From Streptococcus infantis (GTDB lineage Bacteria > Bacillota > Bacilli > Lactobacillales > Streptococcaceae), in contig NZ_JADMUH010000006.1 in NCBI RefSeq assembly GCF_015546995.1, positions 1 to 64,000 on the forward strand: 64,000 nt of DNA, given 5' to 3'. The notes under the pieces are model-generated. The model ran no database searches. It had not been told where the DNA came from and saw only the letters and a program-made list of their open reading frames with translations. Below are positions 48,515 to 57,446 of this stretch, piece by piece (within the stretch, counting starts at the first letter, position 1; the number at the start of each line of letters is the position of its first letter). The position numbers and the translations under genes are program-made.

Positions 48515-48540
48515 TTAAAAAAGAGCTCATTTGAGCTCTA
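48515..48540 (-). terminator. Terminator of the Bax-inhibitor-like gene
   Basis: Perfect stem AGAGCTCA / TGAGCTCT with six T following on the minus strand. Confidence 0.85.
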
Positions 48541-48546
48541 AAAGTA

Positions 48547-49230
48547 TTAATCGTCACGTCCAAAGATTCGTAGGAAGCTAAGGAAGAGGTTGATAAAGTC
48601 GAGGTAGAGGCTAAGTGCTAAAGAAATTGCCCAACCTGTAGCGACCTGACCATCTGACTCTTCGTAAACATAACGAATTTTTTGATTATCCCAAGCAATC
48701 AGACCTGCAAAAACAAGCACCATAACAATACTAATAATGTAATCCATTAGGTCACTATTTAAGAAGATATTGACAACCATAGCGAGTATCAAACCAAATA
48801 GGGCTGCAATCAAAGCACGACCGATCCCACTCAAATCTTTTTTGATGACTACTCCTACGATAGCCATCACGAAGAAGAGGGCTGCACTGGAGATAAAGGC
48901 TGTCAAAACTGTCCCGGGAAGATAGAGCGACACAATGAAGCTTAGTGAAAAACCATTGACCGCTGAATAGAGCAGGAATATTGGAAAGGTTGCTGGACTA
49001 TTCTTTACCGCTAAACCACTCGCAAAAATCACTAGAGCTACTTCTACAATTCCTGTGACAATTAACCATATGCGGGCGTTAAGCATTAACTGAACAAGAA
49101 GATCTTGGAAGGTTGTTAACATCAAGGCTGAAACAACTGCAGATAAGGCAATCCCAATCCCTACAAAAGCATAAACTTTTGCATAAAATTGATTCAAACC
49201 AGAACGTTCTTGAATAATTGTTTGATTCAT
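48547..49230 (-). CDS. Bax inhibitor-1 / YccA family membrane protein
   Basis: A 227-residue protein with seven predicted membrane helices. The family segments FPIFLLYSAVNGFSLSF and the late LSLYLDFINLFLSFLRIFG, with the conserved Asp, are clear. Bacterial members (BsYetJ) are pH-sensitive calcium leak channels; YccA interacts with FtsH. The role here is unknown. Single gene with an extended -10 promoter. Confidence 0.92.
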   Translation of the reverse strand: MNQTIIQERSGLNQFYAKVYAFVGIGIALSAVVSALMLTTFQDLLVQLMLNARIWLIVTGIVEVALVIFASGLAVKNSPATFPIFLLYSAVNGFSLSFIVSLYLPGTVLTAFISSAALFFVMAIVGVVIKKDLSGIGRALIAALFGLILAMVVNIFLNSDLMDYIISIVMVLVFAGLIAWDNQKIRYVYEESDGQVATGWAISLALSLYLDFINLFLSFLRIFGRDD

Positions 49231-49284
49231 ATCTTTTTTCTCCTTATGAAATCTTTTTACTGATTATAACAAAAATAAATTGAT

Positions 49285-50025
49285 TTAACTCAAATAAAAC
49301 ATGAGTATGCCTGCCGCAATGGCAACATTGAGACTTTCCGCCTGCCCTTTCATGCTGATGTGAACCAGTTGGTCTGCCTGATCTGTCATGAATGGACTAA
49401 TGCCCTGCCCTTCATTTCCCATAACCAAAGCAAAATTCTCTAGTCGAGCAAGCTCACGATAATCTCTAGAATTTTGGGATAAGGTAGTGGCTAGAATTGG
49501 CAAATGACTCTTTTTCGCCTCTTCTACAAATGTTTCAACAGGCATCCGATAAATTGGTAAATGGAAATGGCTACCCTGCATGGAGCGAAGAGTCTTGAGA
49601 CTGTATATATCAGCCGACTTGCTGGAAACGATGACTCCAGAAAAACCTGCCGCATCTGCCGTCCGAATCATGGTCCCCACATTTCCAGGATCCTGCACAT
49701 CTTCTAAGAAAAGATATTTACTTGAGGTCAAATCCGGCAACTGCTCCTCTTCCTTTTGAACAATGGCAACAATGCCCTGAGGTGTTTGGGAATCTGCTAA
49801 ATCAAATAAGATTTCCTCTGTCACAAAGACAGTCTGAGGATAATCTACGAGTTTATCTCCATACTCTACTAGAGCAAATATTTTCTCTATCTTTGCACCA
49901 GCCTGAATAGCTTCTTCGAACAAATGCCATCCTTCAATTAAATAAGAAGATTTTCGATATTTTTTTTGATGCAATTTCTTGGCATTTTTTACCACAGAAT
50001 TAGCTTTAGAGGTTATAATAGTCAT
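49285..50025 (-). CDS. TrmH/SpoU family RNA 2'-O-methyltransferase
   Basis: A 246-residue SPOUT methylase with an N-terminal substrate-binding domain (residues about 1-95). The knotted SAM domain carries FLEDVQDPGNVGTMIRTAD, MGNEGQGIS and SLNVAIAAGI. It probably modifies 23S rRNA or tRNA; the exact base is not readable. The start is taken at 50025 (MTIITSKAN). This ATG is 6 nt from an extended -10 box with no ribosome site, so a leaderless mRNA is predicted; the six-codon frame extension overlaps the promoter itself. Divergent from acyP. Confidence 0.9.
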   Translation of the reverse strand: MTIITSKANSVVKNAKKLHQKKYRKSSYLIEGWHLFEEAIQAGAKIEKIFALVEYGDKLVDYPQTVFVTEEILFDLADSQTPQGIVAIVQKEEEQLPDLTSSKYLFLEDVQDPGNVGTMIRTADAAGFSGVIVSSKSADIYSLKTLRSMQGSHFHLPIYRMPVETFVEEAKKSHLPILATTLSQNSRDYRELARLENFALVMGNEGQGISPFMTDQADQLVHISMKGQAESLNVAIAAGILMFYLS

Positions 50026-50031
50026 AGAAAT

Positions 50032-50040
50032 ATTATAACA
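50032..50040 (-). promoter_or_regulatory. Extended -10 element placed for a leaderless mRNA (TrmH gene)
   Basis: Minus strand TGT TATAAT (hexamer 50032-50037), then ATTTCT, then ATG at 50025. A second TATAAT on the plus strand at 50014-50019 may drive acyP, so the two promoters overlap. Confidence 0.62.
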
Positions 50041-50058
50041 CAATCAAGGAGGTTTGGT

Positions 50059-50337
50059 ATGCAAAAGGTTAAAATGATCGCCCAAGGTCGCGTCCAGGGA
50101 GTGGGCTTCCGCTGGGGTGTCTATAGTCTGGCTCTAGAACTAGGTGGCATTACGGGTCGTGTCTGGAATAACGACGACGGAACCGTTGAAATTCTAGCTC
50201 AGGCTGAGTCTTCTGCCATCATGGCTAAGTTCATCCAAGAGATTCGAAAAGGCCCTACCCCATTCTCTAAAGTAACCTACCTAGATGTGCAAATGAGTAA
50301 CTTTCCATCTTATTCAGATTTCAAAGTAGCAAATTAG
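50059..50337 (+). CDS. acyP: Acylphosphatase
   Basis: A 92-residue small enzyme that hydrolyses acyl phosphates. The signature GRVQGVGFRWGVYSLA holds the catalytic Arg, and GRVWNNDDGTVEI holds the catalytic Asn. AAGGAGG lies 6 nt before the ATG at 50059; the longer frame from 49966 runs antisense to the TrmH gene and is rejected. Confidence 0.95.
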   Translation: MQKVKMIAQGRVQGVGFRWGVYSLALELGGITGRVWNNDDGTVEILAQAESSAIMAKFIQEIRKGPTPFSKVTYLDVQMSNFPSYSDFKVAN

Positions 50338-50414
50338 GTCTCTAGAACTATTGTATATTTTCCAAAAAAACAGTAGAATAGAAAGGTATAATTTTTTAAG
50401 AAGGAATTAAAACA

Positions 50415-51341
50415 GTGAAATCAATTAAACGAATCGCCCTCTCTATCATGGGAGCGGCTATGCTATTAGTCTTAACAGGCTGTGTCCAGGTTGATAAAGC
50501 AACCGGACAACCAACAGGATTTATTTGGAATACTATAGGGGCACCTATGGCTGAAGCTATCAAGTACTTTGCTACTGATAAAGGGCTAGGCTTCGGGGTC
50601 GCTATTATTATCGTAACCATTATCGTCCGCTTGATTATTTTACCACTTGGTATCTACCAATCATGGAAGGCAACACTTCATTCTGAAAAGATGAACGCCC
50701 TCAAGCATGTTCTTGAGCCACATCAGACTCGTCTGAAAGAAGCAACTACTCAGGAAGAAAAACTGGAAGCCCAACAAGCTCTCTTTGCTGCTCAAAAAGA
50801 GCACGGCATCAGCATGTTTGGCGGAGTAGGATGCTTCCCTATCCTCATCCAAATGCCTTTCTTCTCAGCAATCTACTTTGCTGCTCAACATACAGAAGGT
50901 GTTTCTGAAGCTAGCTTCTTAGGTATTGCACTCGGTTCTCCAAGTTGGATTCTTATCGCCTGCGCAGGTGTTCTCTACTACATCCAATCACTCCTTTCTC
51001 TACACGGTGTTGAAGACGAGACTCAAAGAGAACAACTCAAGAAGATGATTTACATGAGTCCACTCATGATTGTCATGTTCTCTATCTTCTCACCAGCCAG
51101 CGTTACGCTTTACTGGGTTGTTGGTGGTTTCATGATGATCCTTCAACAATTCATCGTCAACTACATTATCCGTCCAAAACTTCGTAAAAAAGTACGCGAA
51201 GAATTTGCAAAGAACCCACCAAAAGCAAACAAAACTTCAGCTGCTCGTAAAGATGTAACTCCTGAATCAGCAACAGTTATCTCAACTTCTACTAAGAAGA
51301 AAAACAAAAAACGCAATTCTGGAAAACAACATTCTAGATAA
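50415..51341 (+). CDS. yidC: Membrane protein insertase YidC (lipoprotein form)
   Basis: A 308-residue YidC/Oxa1 insertase. The N-terminus is a lipoprotein signal with lipobox LTGC (Cys23). Five membrane helices follow, with the cytosolic hairpin between the first two core helices (HQTRLKEATTQEEKLEAQ) and GCFPILIQMPFFSAIYFA. The C-terminal tail is highly basic (KKKNKKRNSGKQ), as in ribosome-binding Gram-positive forms. Start codon GTG with AAGGA upstream. Streptococci have two paralogues; only this one is in the window. Confidence 0.93.
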   Translation: MKSIKRIALSIMGAAMLLVLTGCVQVDKATGQPTGFIWNTIGAPMAEAIKYFATDKGLGFGVAIIIVTIIVRLIILPLGIYQSWKATLHSEKMNALKHVLEPHQTRLKEATTQEEKLEAQQALFAAQKEHGISMFGGVGCFPILIQMPFFSAIYFAAQHTEGVSEASFLGIALGSPSWILIACAGVLYYIQSLLSLHGVEDETQREQLKKMIYMSPLMIVMFSIFSPASVTLYWVVGGFMMILQQFIVNYIIRPKLRKKVREEFAKNPPKANKTSAARKDVTPESATVISTSTKKKNKKRNSGKQHSR

Positions 51342-51347
51342 AAATAA

Positions 51348-51376
51348 AAGGCTTAGCATTTTGGCTAAGCTTTTTT
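51348..51376 (+). terminator. Terminator of yidC
   Basis: Stem GCTTAGC / GCTAAGC followed by six T on the plus strand. Confidence 0.87.
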
Positions 51377-51383
51377 GATACCA

Positions 51384-51415
51384 GAAAAGCCCGATGTCCC
51401 CATCAGGCTTCTTTT
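51384..51415 (-). terminator. Terminator of pflA
   Basis: Stem AAAGCCCGATG / CATCAGGCTT around the pflA stop codon, ending in T on the minus strand. Confidence 0.78.
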
Positions 51416-52209
51416 CATCCATGTACACGTTTCATGTAATCTTGATAACTTTCTGTATCCATCAATTCCTTAGCATTTTTCACACGATCTGCTGTTGGAG
51501 GTTTCACCCCTTCAAGCGAATATGGAATCCCAAGTTCACGCCATTTGAATTCTCCCATAGTGTGGTAAGGCAAGATTTCAAACTTATCAACGTTTTTAAG
51601 AGTTTTTACGAACTTACCGAGTTCAATCAAATCTTCATCACGGTCTGTCAATCCTGGTACGAGAACGTGACGAATCCAAACAGGTTTCCCAATATCTGAC
51701 AAGTACTGCGCACATGCCAAGATATTTTTGTTGGTCTGACTGGTTACAATCTTGTGCTGTGCTTCGTTGATTTCCTTGATATCAAGGAGAACTAAATCTG
51801 TCACGGCCATGAGCTTGTTGAATTTCTCTAGATAGCGTGGTTTGTTACGGAATGGAAGGGCACAAGTATCCAAGGTACAGTGGATCCCCTTTTCTTTTGC
51901 TTTTGTAAAAAGAGCAATTAGGAAATCAATCTGCAAGAGAGCTTCTCCTCCACTGACAGTAATGCCACCCTTATCTCCCCAGAAACCACGAAAACGAAGT
52001 GCTTCTTCTAAGACGTCATCTACTGTTCTTACACGAGATTTATTGGTTTCCATAGCCCATGTATCTGGGTTATGGCAATACTGGCAACGCATCTGACAAC
52101 CTTGCAAAAAGACAATAAAACGAATTCCAGGACCATCTACCGCCCCAAAACTCTCTGTCGAATGCACCATTCCTGTCACTTGTCCATAGTCAATTGTTTC
52201 TTCAGACAT
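51415..52209 (-). CDS. pflA: Pyruvate formate-lyase activating enzyme
   Basis: A 264-residue radical-SAM enzyme that installs the glycyl radical on pyruvate formate-lyase for mixed-acid fermentation. The cluster motif CQMRCQYCHNP (CX3CX2C) is intact, followed by GGITVSGGEALLQ and a DTCA segment. ATG at 52209 is preferred over GTG at 52212, given GGAAGG upstream. Single gene; its promoter is at 52244-52271. The formate-lyase gene itself is not in the window. Confidence 0.95.
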   Translation of the reverse strand: MSEETIDYGQVTGMVHSTESFGAVDGPGIRFIVFLQGCQMRCQYCHNPDTWAMETNKSRVRTVDDVLEEALRFRGFWGDKGGITVSGGEALLQIDFLIALFTKAKEKGIHCTLDTCALPFRNKPRYLEKFNKLMAVTDLVLLDIKEINEAQHKIVTSQTNKNILACAQYLSDIGKPVWIRHVLVPGLTDRDEDLIELGKFVKTLKNVDKFEILPYHTMGEFKWRELGIPYSLEGVKPPTADRVKNAKELMDTESYQDYMKRVHG

Positions 52210-52243
52210 CACGTCACCTTCCTTGAAACCGTTTTATAATTTT

Positions 52244-52271
52244 ATTATATCACGCTTGAAAGGAAAAACAA
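52244..52271 (-). promoter_or_regulatory. Promoter of pflA
   Basis: Minus strand: TTGTTT (52266-52271) and an extended -10 TGA TATAAT (hexamer 52244-52249), spacer 16 bp. Confidence 0.75.
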
Positions 52272-52341
52272 TAGATTTTGTCTATTTTTTAGAAAACAAA
52301 CTGTTTTTCACTTTCAACTTTCATGATTTTCATAAATTCTA

Positions 52342-53595
52342 CTAATCTTTATCAAAGTCGAATCCATAGAGAGTTGCAAAATAGTCCTCTGGTCTCTCTG
52401 CTCTGCGGATTAGTCGCGCCCCGCCATCTTCTGTATAGAGAATTTCTGCTGAACGAAGTTTGGCATTGTACTGGTATCCCATAGAAAAACCATGGGCACC
52501 TGTATCATGAATCACGAATAGATCGCCAATTTCTGTTTGAGGTAATTCACGATTAACAGCAAACTTGTCATTATTTTCACAGAGTGAACCAACAACATCA
52601 ACGACTTCCGTCTGACCGTCAGGATTCATCATATTGGTGATGTGGTGATAGGCTCCATACATAGCCGGTCTCATCAGATTGACAGCTGACGCATCTACTC
52701 CGAGATAAGTTCGGTATGTTTTCTTTTTATGGGTTACTCTTGTAACCAGAACTCCATGAGGCGCTAACATAAAGCGTCCTAGTTCTGTAAAAATCTTAAC
52801 TTGACCAAGACCTGCTGGCGTAAGAACTTCTTCATAAACCTGACGAACACCCTCACCGATTAAAGCAATATCATTTGGCTCCTGGTCCGGACGATAGTTG
52901 ACCCCGATTCCTCCAGAAAGATTGATAAAATCTAGTGAAATACCCAATTTCCCCTTGATTTCTACAGCCAACTCAAAGAGTTGACGGGCTAATTCTGGAT
53001 AGTAGAGGTGAGTCACTGTATTGGAAGCTAGGAAGGAATGAATGCCAAAAGTTTTCGCTCCCTTTTCTTTCAAGATAGCAAAGGCTTCAAAGAGCTGTTC
53101 CTTGGTCATCCCGAACTTAGCTTCCCCAGGATTATCCATAATATCCGTTCCTAGTTCAAATACGCCACCTGGATTGTAACGGCATGAGATAATCTCAGGG
53201 ATGCCTGCTGCACGCTCCAAATGCTCAATATCTTCAAAGGCATCCAAATTGATTGTAGCCCCCAGTTCACGGGCATAGGCGTACTCTTGGTCTGGGGTAT
53301 TGTTGGACGAGAACATCATATCGGAACCAGAAAATCCTAATTTGTGACTCATCAAGAGCTCTACATAACTAGAACAGTCCACTCCACACCCTTCTTCTTG
53401 CAAAATTTTCAAGATAGCTGGTGTTGGAGTTGCTTTTACTGCGAAGTATTCTTTAAAACCCTTATTCCAAGAAAAGGCTTTGTTTACTGCGCGTGCTTTC
53501 TCACGGATGCCTTTTTCGTCATAGAGATGGAAAGGTGTTGGAAACTCTTCAACGATCTTTTCTAAGGCTTCACGTTTAATAAATGGTGTTTTCAT
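52342..53595 (-). CDS. lysA: Diaminopimelate decarboxylase
   Basis: A 417-residue PLP enzyme converting meso-diaminopimelate to lysine. The PLP lysine is in KEYFAVKATP near residue 53. The active site is completed by HSFLASNT, a glycine-rich LSGGIGVNY, ELGRFM and the late Cys in GSLCENNDKF. The ribosome site GAAGGAG precedes ATG. It is downstream of purR but separated by a terminator. Confidence 0.94.
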   Translation of the reverse strand: MKTPFIKREALEKIVEEFPTPFHLYDEKGIREKARAVNKAFSWNKGFKEYFAVKATPTPAILKILQEEGCGVDCSSYVELLMSHKLGFSGSDMMFSSNNTPDQEYAYARELGATINLDAFEDIEHLERAAGIPEIISCRYNPGGVFELGTDIMDNPGEAKFGMTKEQLFEAFAILKEKGAKTFGIHSFLASNTVTHLYYPELARQLFELAVEIKGKLGISLDFINLSGGIGVNYRPDQEPNDIALIGEGVRQVYEEVLTPAGLGQVKIFTELGRFMLAPHGVLVTRVTHKKKTYRTYLGVDASAVNLMRPAMYGAYHHITNMMNPDGQTEVVDVVGSLCENNDKFAVNRELPQTEIGDLFVIHDTGAHGFSMGYQYNAKLRSAEILYTEDGGARLIRRAERPEDYFATLYGFDFDKD

Positions 53596-53617
53596 AGGAC
53601 TCCTTCATATCCATTAT

Positions 53618-53652
53618 CAAAGAAAGGCTGGGACGAAAGTTCCAACCTTTGT
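53618..53652 (-). terminator. Terminator of purR
   Basis: Stem GAAAGGCTGGGAC / GTTCCAACCTTT. The arm sequence is nearly the same as the right end hairpin of the folded element at 13708-13735, so the two may share origin. Confidence 0.82.
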
Positions 53653-53667
53653 ATTTCAAGTCAATTT

Positions 53668-54492
53668 TTATTTTTCTGCGTCAAAGATATTTCCAACTTC
53701 AACAGCAATTTGTTGATTCTTCACATCAATGTCCGTAACCTTCAAGAGTGATTTGTAGTCGAACTGCTGCTCACGATCTTCCTGCGCATTGTCGGCAAAG
53801 ACAGCTACACCAGCCAACTCAGAATCAAACTCTGTTAAAAGGCTAATCATACCATTAATCGTTCCTCCGCCTTTCAAGAAGTCATCAACGATCAAGACAC
53901 GACTTCCTGCTTTAAGACTCCGTTTTGAAAGGAACATTTTTTCAATACGGTCACTAGAACCTGAAACATAGTTGACACTCACAGTTGAACCTTCTGTGAT
54001 TTTCAAGTCACGACGGACAATGACAAAAGGTACGTTGAGAACATTTGCTACTGCATTTGCAAGCGGAACCCCTTTGGTCGCTACCGTCATGACAGCATCA
54101 ATCTTTTGGTCCATAAAGCTCTTAGCAATAATACGTCCAATATTTTTTAAAATAGCCGGAGTACTAAGTAGATCAGACAAATAAATGTAGCCACCTGGCA
54201 GAATGCGGTCGCTCTCTGAAAGTTTATCGCGAAGCTCTTGGATGATTGTTTTAGATTCAAGGGTAGAGATGGAAGGTGTGAAAATAACTCCACCACCAGC
54301 ACCTGTCACCGTTTGAATATGGCCGATTTCAATTTCTTCAAAGGCTCGCTTAATAATGACAATATCTTCTGAAATAGAAGATTTGGCAGATTCATACTTT
54401 TCCGCGAAGGTATTGAGACTGGTTAATTTGTATGGATTGTTAATCAAATAATTGGAAATAACAACCATCCGATCACTTCTTCTTAATTTCAT
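53668..54492 (-). CDS. purR: Purine operon regulator PurR (Gram-positive type)
   Basis: A 274-residue regulator with an N-terminal winged helix (RSDRMVVISNYLINNP) and a phosphoribosyltransferase-like domain that binds PRPP (VLIVDDFLKGGGTI). It acts on purine genes as an activator in lactic acid bacteria, through PurBox sites. It has an extended -10 promoter (hexamer 54530-54535). It is independent of yhaM, which ends at a hairpin upstream. Confidence 0.94.
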   Translation of the reverse strand: MKLRRSDRMVVISNYLINNPYKLTSLNTFAEKYESAKSSISEDIVIIKRAFEEIEIGHIQTVTGAGGGVIFTPSISTLESKTIIQELRDKLSESDRILPGGYIYLSDLLSTPAILKNIGRIIAKSFMDQKIDAVMTVATKGVPLANAVANVLNVPFVIVRRDLKITEGSTVSVNYVSGSSDRIEKMFLSKRSLKAGSRVLIVDDFLKGGGTINGMISLLTEFDSELAGVAVFADNAQEDREQQFDYKSLLKVTDIDVKNQQIAVEVGNIFDAEK

Positions 54493-54547
54493 TAGTTATT
54501 CACCATTCTTTTTAATTAGTCTTTTTCTCATTATAACACACTAAAGC

Positions 54548-54590
54548 AAAAAAAACGAACTTTATTGTCTAAATAAAGCTCATTTTTTTA
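54548..54590 (-). terminator. Terminator of the yhaM unit
   Basis: Stem GAACTTTATT / AATAAAGCTC with eight T following on the minus strand. Confidence 0.82.
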
Positions 54591-54594
54591 GTTT

Positions 54595-55536
54595 CTAGTC
54601 TAATTTTGGCTTGTAGAAGGAACGATTGTCCATTGCGAAGACTTTATTGGTCATTTCACCCTCATCAACAAGAGCCAGAGCTGTTGACATCATCATCATA
54701 CTCGCATCCAAATTATCAATCATATGAATAATTTCAGCTTCCATCACACGAGGACGAACAGGACTACCATACTCAAGCAAACCATGGTGGCTGAGAATCA
54801 CATGGCGCAGAAGCACCACTTCTTCTCGAGTATCGTCAATGCCAAGTTCCATAACCGCTTTGGTAATCTCGCTATCAATCAAGGCGATATGCCCGATAAG
54901 ATTTCCTCTCACTGTATACTCTGTCTGGTCGGGACCTGTTAACTCAATAACCTTAGCCAGGTCATGAAGCATAATTCCTGCATAGAGCAAGCTCTTATTG
55001 AGTTGTGGGTAGACATCTGCAATTGCCTCTGCTAAACGAACCATAGTCGCTGTATGATAAGCAAGCCCTGTTTCAAAGGCATGGTGGTTGGTTTTTGCAG
55101 CTGGATAAGAATAAAATTCTTTATCATATTTGGTATAGAGGGCCCGAACGATTCGTTGCCAGATGGGATTTTCAATCTTGAAAATCATCTGTGCCATGTA
55201 CTCACGGATTTCTTTAACATCCACTGGTGATTTGACCTTGAAGTCTGCTGGGTCATTGGGTTCGCCAGGCTGAGGTAAGCGAAGGGTAATTTGATTTACC
55301 TGTGGAGTGTTGTTGTAAACTTCACGACGCCCTTGCATGTGGACAACTTTTCCTGCAGTAAAGGCCTCAACGTTATGAGGTTGGGCATCCCAGAGCTTTC
55401 CTTCGATTTCCCCACTATCATCTTGGAAGGTGAAAGCTAGGTAATTTTTCCCAGCACGCGTCTGTCTCAGATCGGCTGATTTGATCAGGTAAAAGCCCTC
55501 GAACAGTTCATCTTTTTTCATGTGACTAATCTTCAT
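54595..55536 (-). CDS. yhaM: 3'-5' exoribonuclease YhaM (CBF1)
   Basis: A 313-residue RNase with an N-terminal OB-fold (KNYLAFTFQDDSGEIEGKLWD) and an HD domain (NHHAFETGLAYHT, then MLHDLAKV), which carries the metal site. In pneumococcus it trims sRNA ends. The start at 55536 overlaps the rmuC stop (ATGAAGATTAG); an internal ATG 15 bp later is an alternative. Confidence 0.94.
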   Translation of the reverse strand: MKISHMKKDELFEGFYLIKSADLRQTRAGKNYLAFTFQDDSGEIEGKLWDAQPHNVEAFTAGKVVHMQGRREVYNNTPQVNQITLRLPQPGEPNDPADFKVKSPVDVKEIREYMAQMIFKIENPIWQRIVRALYTKYDKEFYSYPAAKTNHHAFETGLAYHTATMVRLAEAIADVYPQLNKSLLYAGIMLHDLAKVIELTGPDQTEYTVRGNLIGHIALIDSEITKAVMELGIDDTREEVVLLRHVILSHHGLLEYGSPVRPRVMEAEIIHMIDNLDASMMMMSTALALVDEGEMTNKVFAMDNRSFYKPKLD

Positions 55537-56782
55537 ATTCTTCCTCATCTTCTTGGAACTGGAGCAAATCAAGCATAGACTCACCTTCTGACAATTCAAT
55601 ATGTCGGAGAGTTCGCTCGATAGCTGAAGTACGTCGGTTTAACAATTCATCAATATTACCAGTGGCATGTTGGAGGTGTTTTTGCGCTTTAACCAGAATA
55701 CCACCAAACTTGCCAAATTCGGTTTTGACGTTGGCTAGAGTTTGGCTAATATGGTCAGCACTCTTTTGGATATTTAGAGTTTTGAAGCCAACCGATAGGG
55801 AGTTGAGCAGGGCTGATAGGGTACTTGGTCCTGCAACGATAATCTGCTCTTCCCGTCTCAAACCATCAAAGAAAATCGGATTTCTAACGATTTCTGAGTA
55901 AAGACCTTCTGTCGGAACAAACAGAACTCCAAAATTGGTCGTCCTTGGCGGTGCTATGTACTTGTTCTTGATATCTTTGGCAAAACGCTTAACGCTTGTT
56001 TGGAGTGATTTGCGACAACTTTCGATCTCTTCCTTATCACCTGCTTCATAGGCTTCTTCAAGGCGGTAATAAGCTGCCAGTGGAAACTTAGAGTCAATTG
56101 GTAGATAAACATATTCCTGGTCACCTTGCCCAGGCAACTTGATGGCGTACTCGACTCGCTCACTCGAATTTTCAACTGTTGCAAATTCTCGTTCATACTG
56201 AGCAGGCGTCATGATATCTTCGATAATCTGCCCCAATTGTAATTCTCCTAGAATTCCTCTAGTTTTTGTACCAGATAAGACCTTATTAAGAGCGCCGACA
56301 TCACGGGCAACCGTCTGCATTTCTCCAAGGCCGCGATTGACAGATTCCAATTGCTTGGAAACTGTCTCGAAAGACGCTTGCAAGCGTGTCTGCAAGGTCT
56401 TTTCTAACTTTTCCTCGACCGTTTGGCGCATCTGCTCTAAACGTTGCTCATTTGACTCCTGCAAGGCCTGTAGTCGTTGGTCAGTCTTATCTCTGGTTTG
56501 GAGGAGGTTTTCATTCATCTCCTGTCGAACCTGGGTAAGACCTTGGTGCAATTCGATTCGCACCTCCTGCAAACGGTCGCTAACAGCCACTTCTAGATTT
56601 TTTTGGTCCAGCTGGCTTGCTTGTCGCGCTTGTTCAAATCGATAATCTAACTGGTCTGAAAGGTTATCTGCCTGGTCTTCTAAACTTTTGGCCAGGTATT
56701 TCTCCTGCTTTTCTTGCCTCTGCCAAATAAGAAAGAGGCCGGCTAGGTTAGCAATTAGTAACAGTAGTAATATAATCTCCAT
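55526..56782 (-). CDS. rmuC: DNA recombination protein RmuC homologue
   Basis: A 418-residue protein. An N-terminal membrane helix (IILLLLLIANLAGLFLIW) is followed by a long coiled coil (residues about 25-150, rich in Gln and Glu) and the RmuC nuclease-like domain (GILGELQLGQIIEDIM, PIDSKFPL). RmuC limits inversions at short repeats in E. coli. The start at 56782 has ACAGGAG upstream and lies one base past the thiN stop; the 14-codon extension inside thiN is rejected. Confidence 0.93.
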   Translation of the reverse strand: MEIILLLLLIANLAGLFLIWQRQEKQEKYLAKSLEDQADNLSDQLDYRFEQARQASQLDQKNLEVAVSDRLQEVRIELHQGLTQVRQEMNENLLQTRDKTDQRLQALQESNEQRLEQMRQTVEEKLEKTLQTRLQASFETVSKQLESVNRGLGEMQTVARDVGALNKVLSGTKTRGILGELQLGQIIEDIMTPAQYEREFATVENSSERVEYAIKLPGQGDQEYVYLPIDSKFPLAAYYRLEEAYEAGDKEEIESCRKSLQTSVKRFAKDIKNKYIAPPRTTNFGVLFVPTEGLYSEIVRNPIFFDGLRREEQIIVAGPSTLSALLNSLSVGFKTLNIQKSADHISQTLANVKTEFGKFGGILVKAQKHLQHATGNIDELLNRRTSAIERTLRHIELSEGESMLDLLQFQEDEEEYED

Positions 56783-56783
56783 C

Positions 56784-57446
56784 CTATCTCCTGTCCTTGC
56801 TATGCAGTACAACCACATAGCCATCTGGGCAAGTCACCGAAACTTCCCTATCTATATATTCGTTAGAAGCGTAAACTTTCTTAAAGAAAAAATTCGCCTC
56901 AGTCAATTCATACTTGGCTCCGATAATAGTCAACTGACTATCCCTCACAGGCATAAAAGCAAGATAATCATAGTCCAAACGTGGTTCTAGCTGACTGGTC
57001 CCTTCTGGGCAATAGCTAATCAAGTTTTGCCCATCCTCAATCTCTATTTGGCGCATATAGGGTGCCAATTTGGGATTGCTGGGTAGAAAGACATTGGCCA
57101 GCATATGGTCAATACGACCACCTAGGGCACCAAAAATGGTCACCTGAGCTTGAGGATTTTTTTCAAAAATCGTTAGAAGCGCCAGTTCCAGATCGGTATC
57201 ATCCTTCTCTGGCTGAGCTTGGACAAAATGTTGCGAACGTTCTTGAATCAACTGACGTTCTTCTACAGTCACAGAATCAAAATCCCCAACTGCTAAAGCA
57301 AGAGGAAGTTCTTCTTCCAATACCCAGAGTGAGCCTCGATCCACACCGACAAAACAGTCAAAATCTGTCCGGTAGTGACCGCGGTCTCCCCCTGCAAAAA
57401 CTGCAGCTTTAGTCCAGTTGATTTCTGAGAGTTTGCACTCGTTCAT
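56784..57446 (-). CDS. thiN: Thiamine pyrophosphokinase
   Basis: A 220-residue enzyme transferring pyrophosphate from ATP to thiamine. Conserved residues: FVGVDRGSLWVLE, the AVGDFDSV loop, and the acidic substrate segment EKDDTDLELAL. GGRIDHMLAN follows. The start is placed at 57446, because AAGGGAG lies 7 nt before this ATG, which gives an unusually long 38-bp overlap with rpe. Confidence 0.92.
   Translation of the reverse strand: MNECKLSEINWTKAAVFAGGDRGHYRTDFDCFVGVDRGSLWVLEEELPLALAVGDFDSVTVEERQLIQERSQHFVQAQPEKDDTDLELALLTIFEKNPQAQVTIFGALGGRIDHMLANVFLPSNPKLAPYMRQIEIEDGQNLISYCPEGTSQLEPRLDYDYLAFMPVRDSQLTIIGAKYELTEANFFFKKVYASNEYIDREVSVTCPDGYVVVLHSKDRR

Noticed and set aside
48452-48546. A T-box or other leader riboswitch before asnA
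   Set aside because: The leader between the -10 box and ATG is under 50 nt, with no T-box sequence.
54551-54563. PurBox-like AAAAACGAACTTT upstream of purR
   Set aside because: It forms part of the yhaM terminator stem, has one mismatch, and no second box is nearby.
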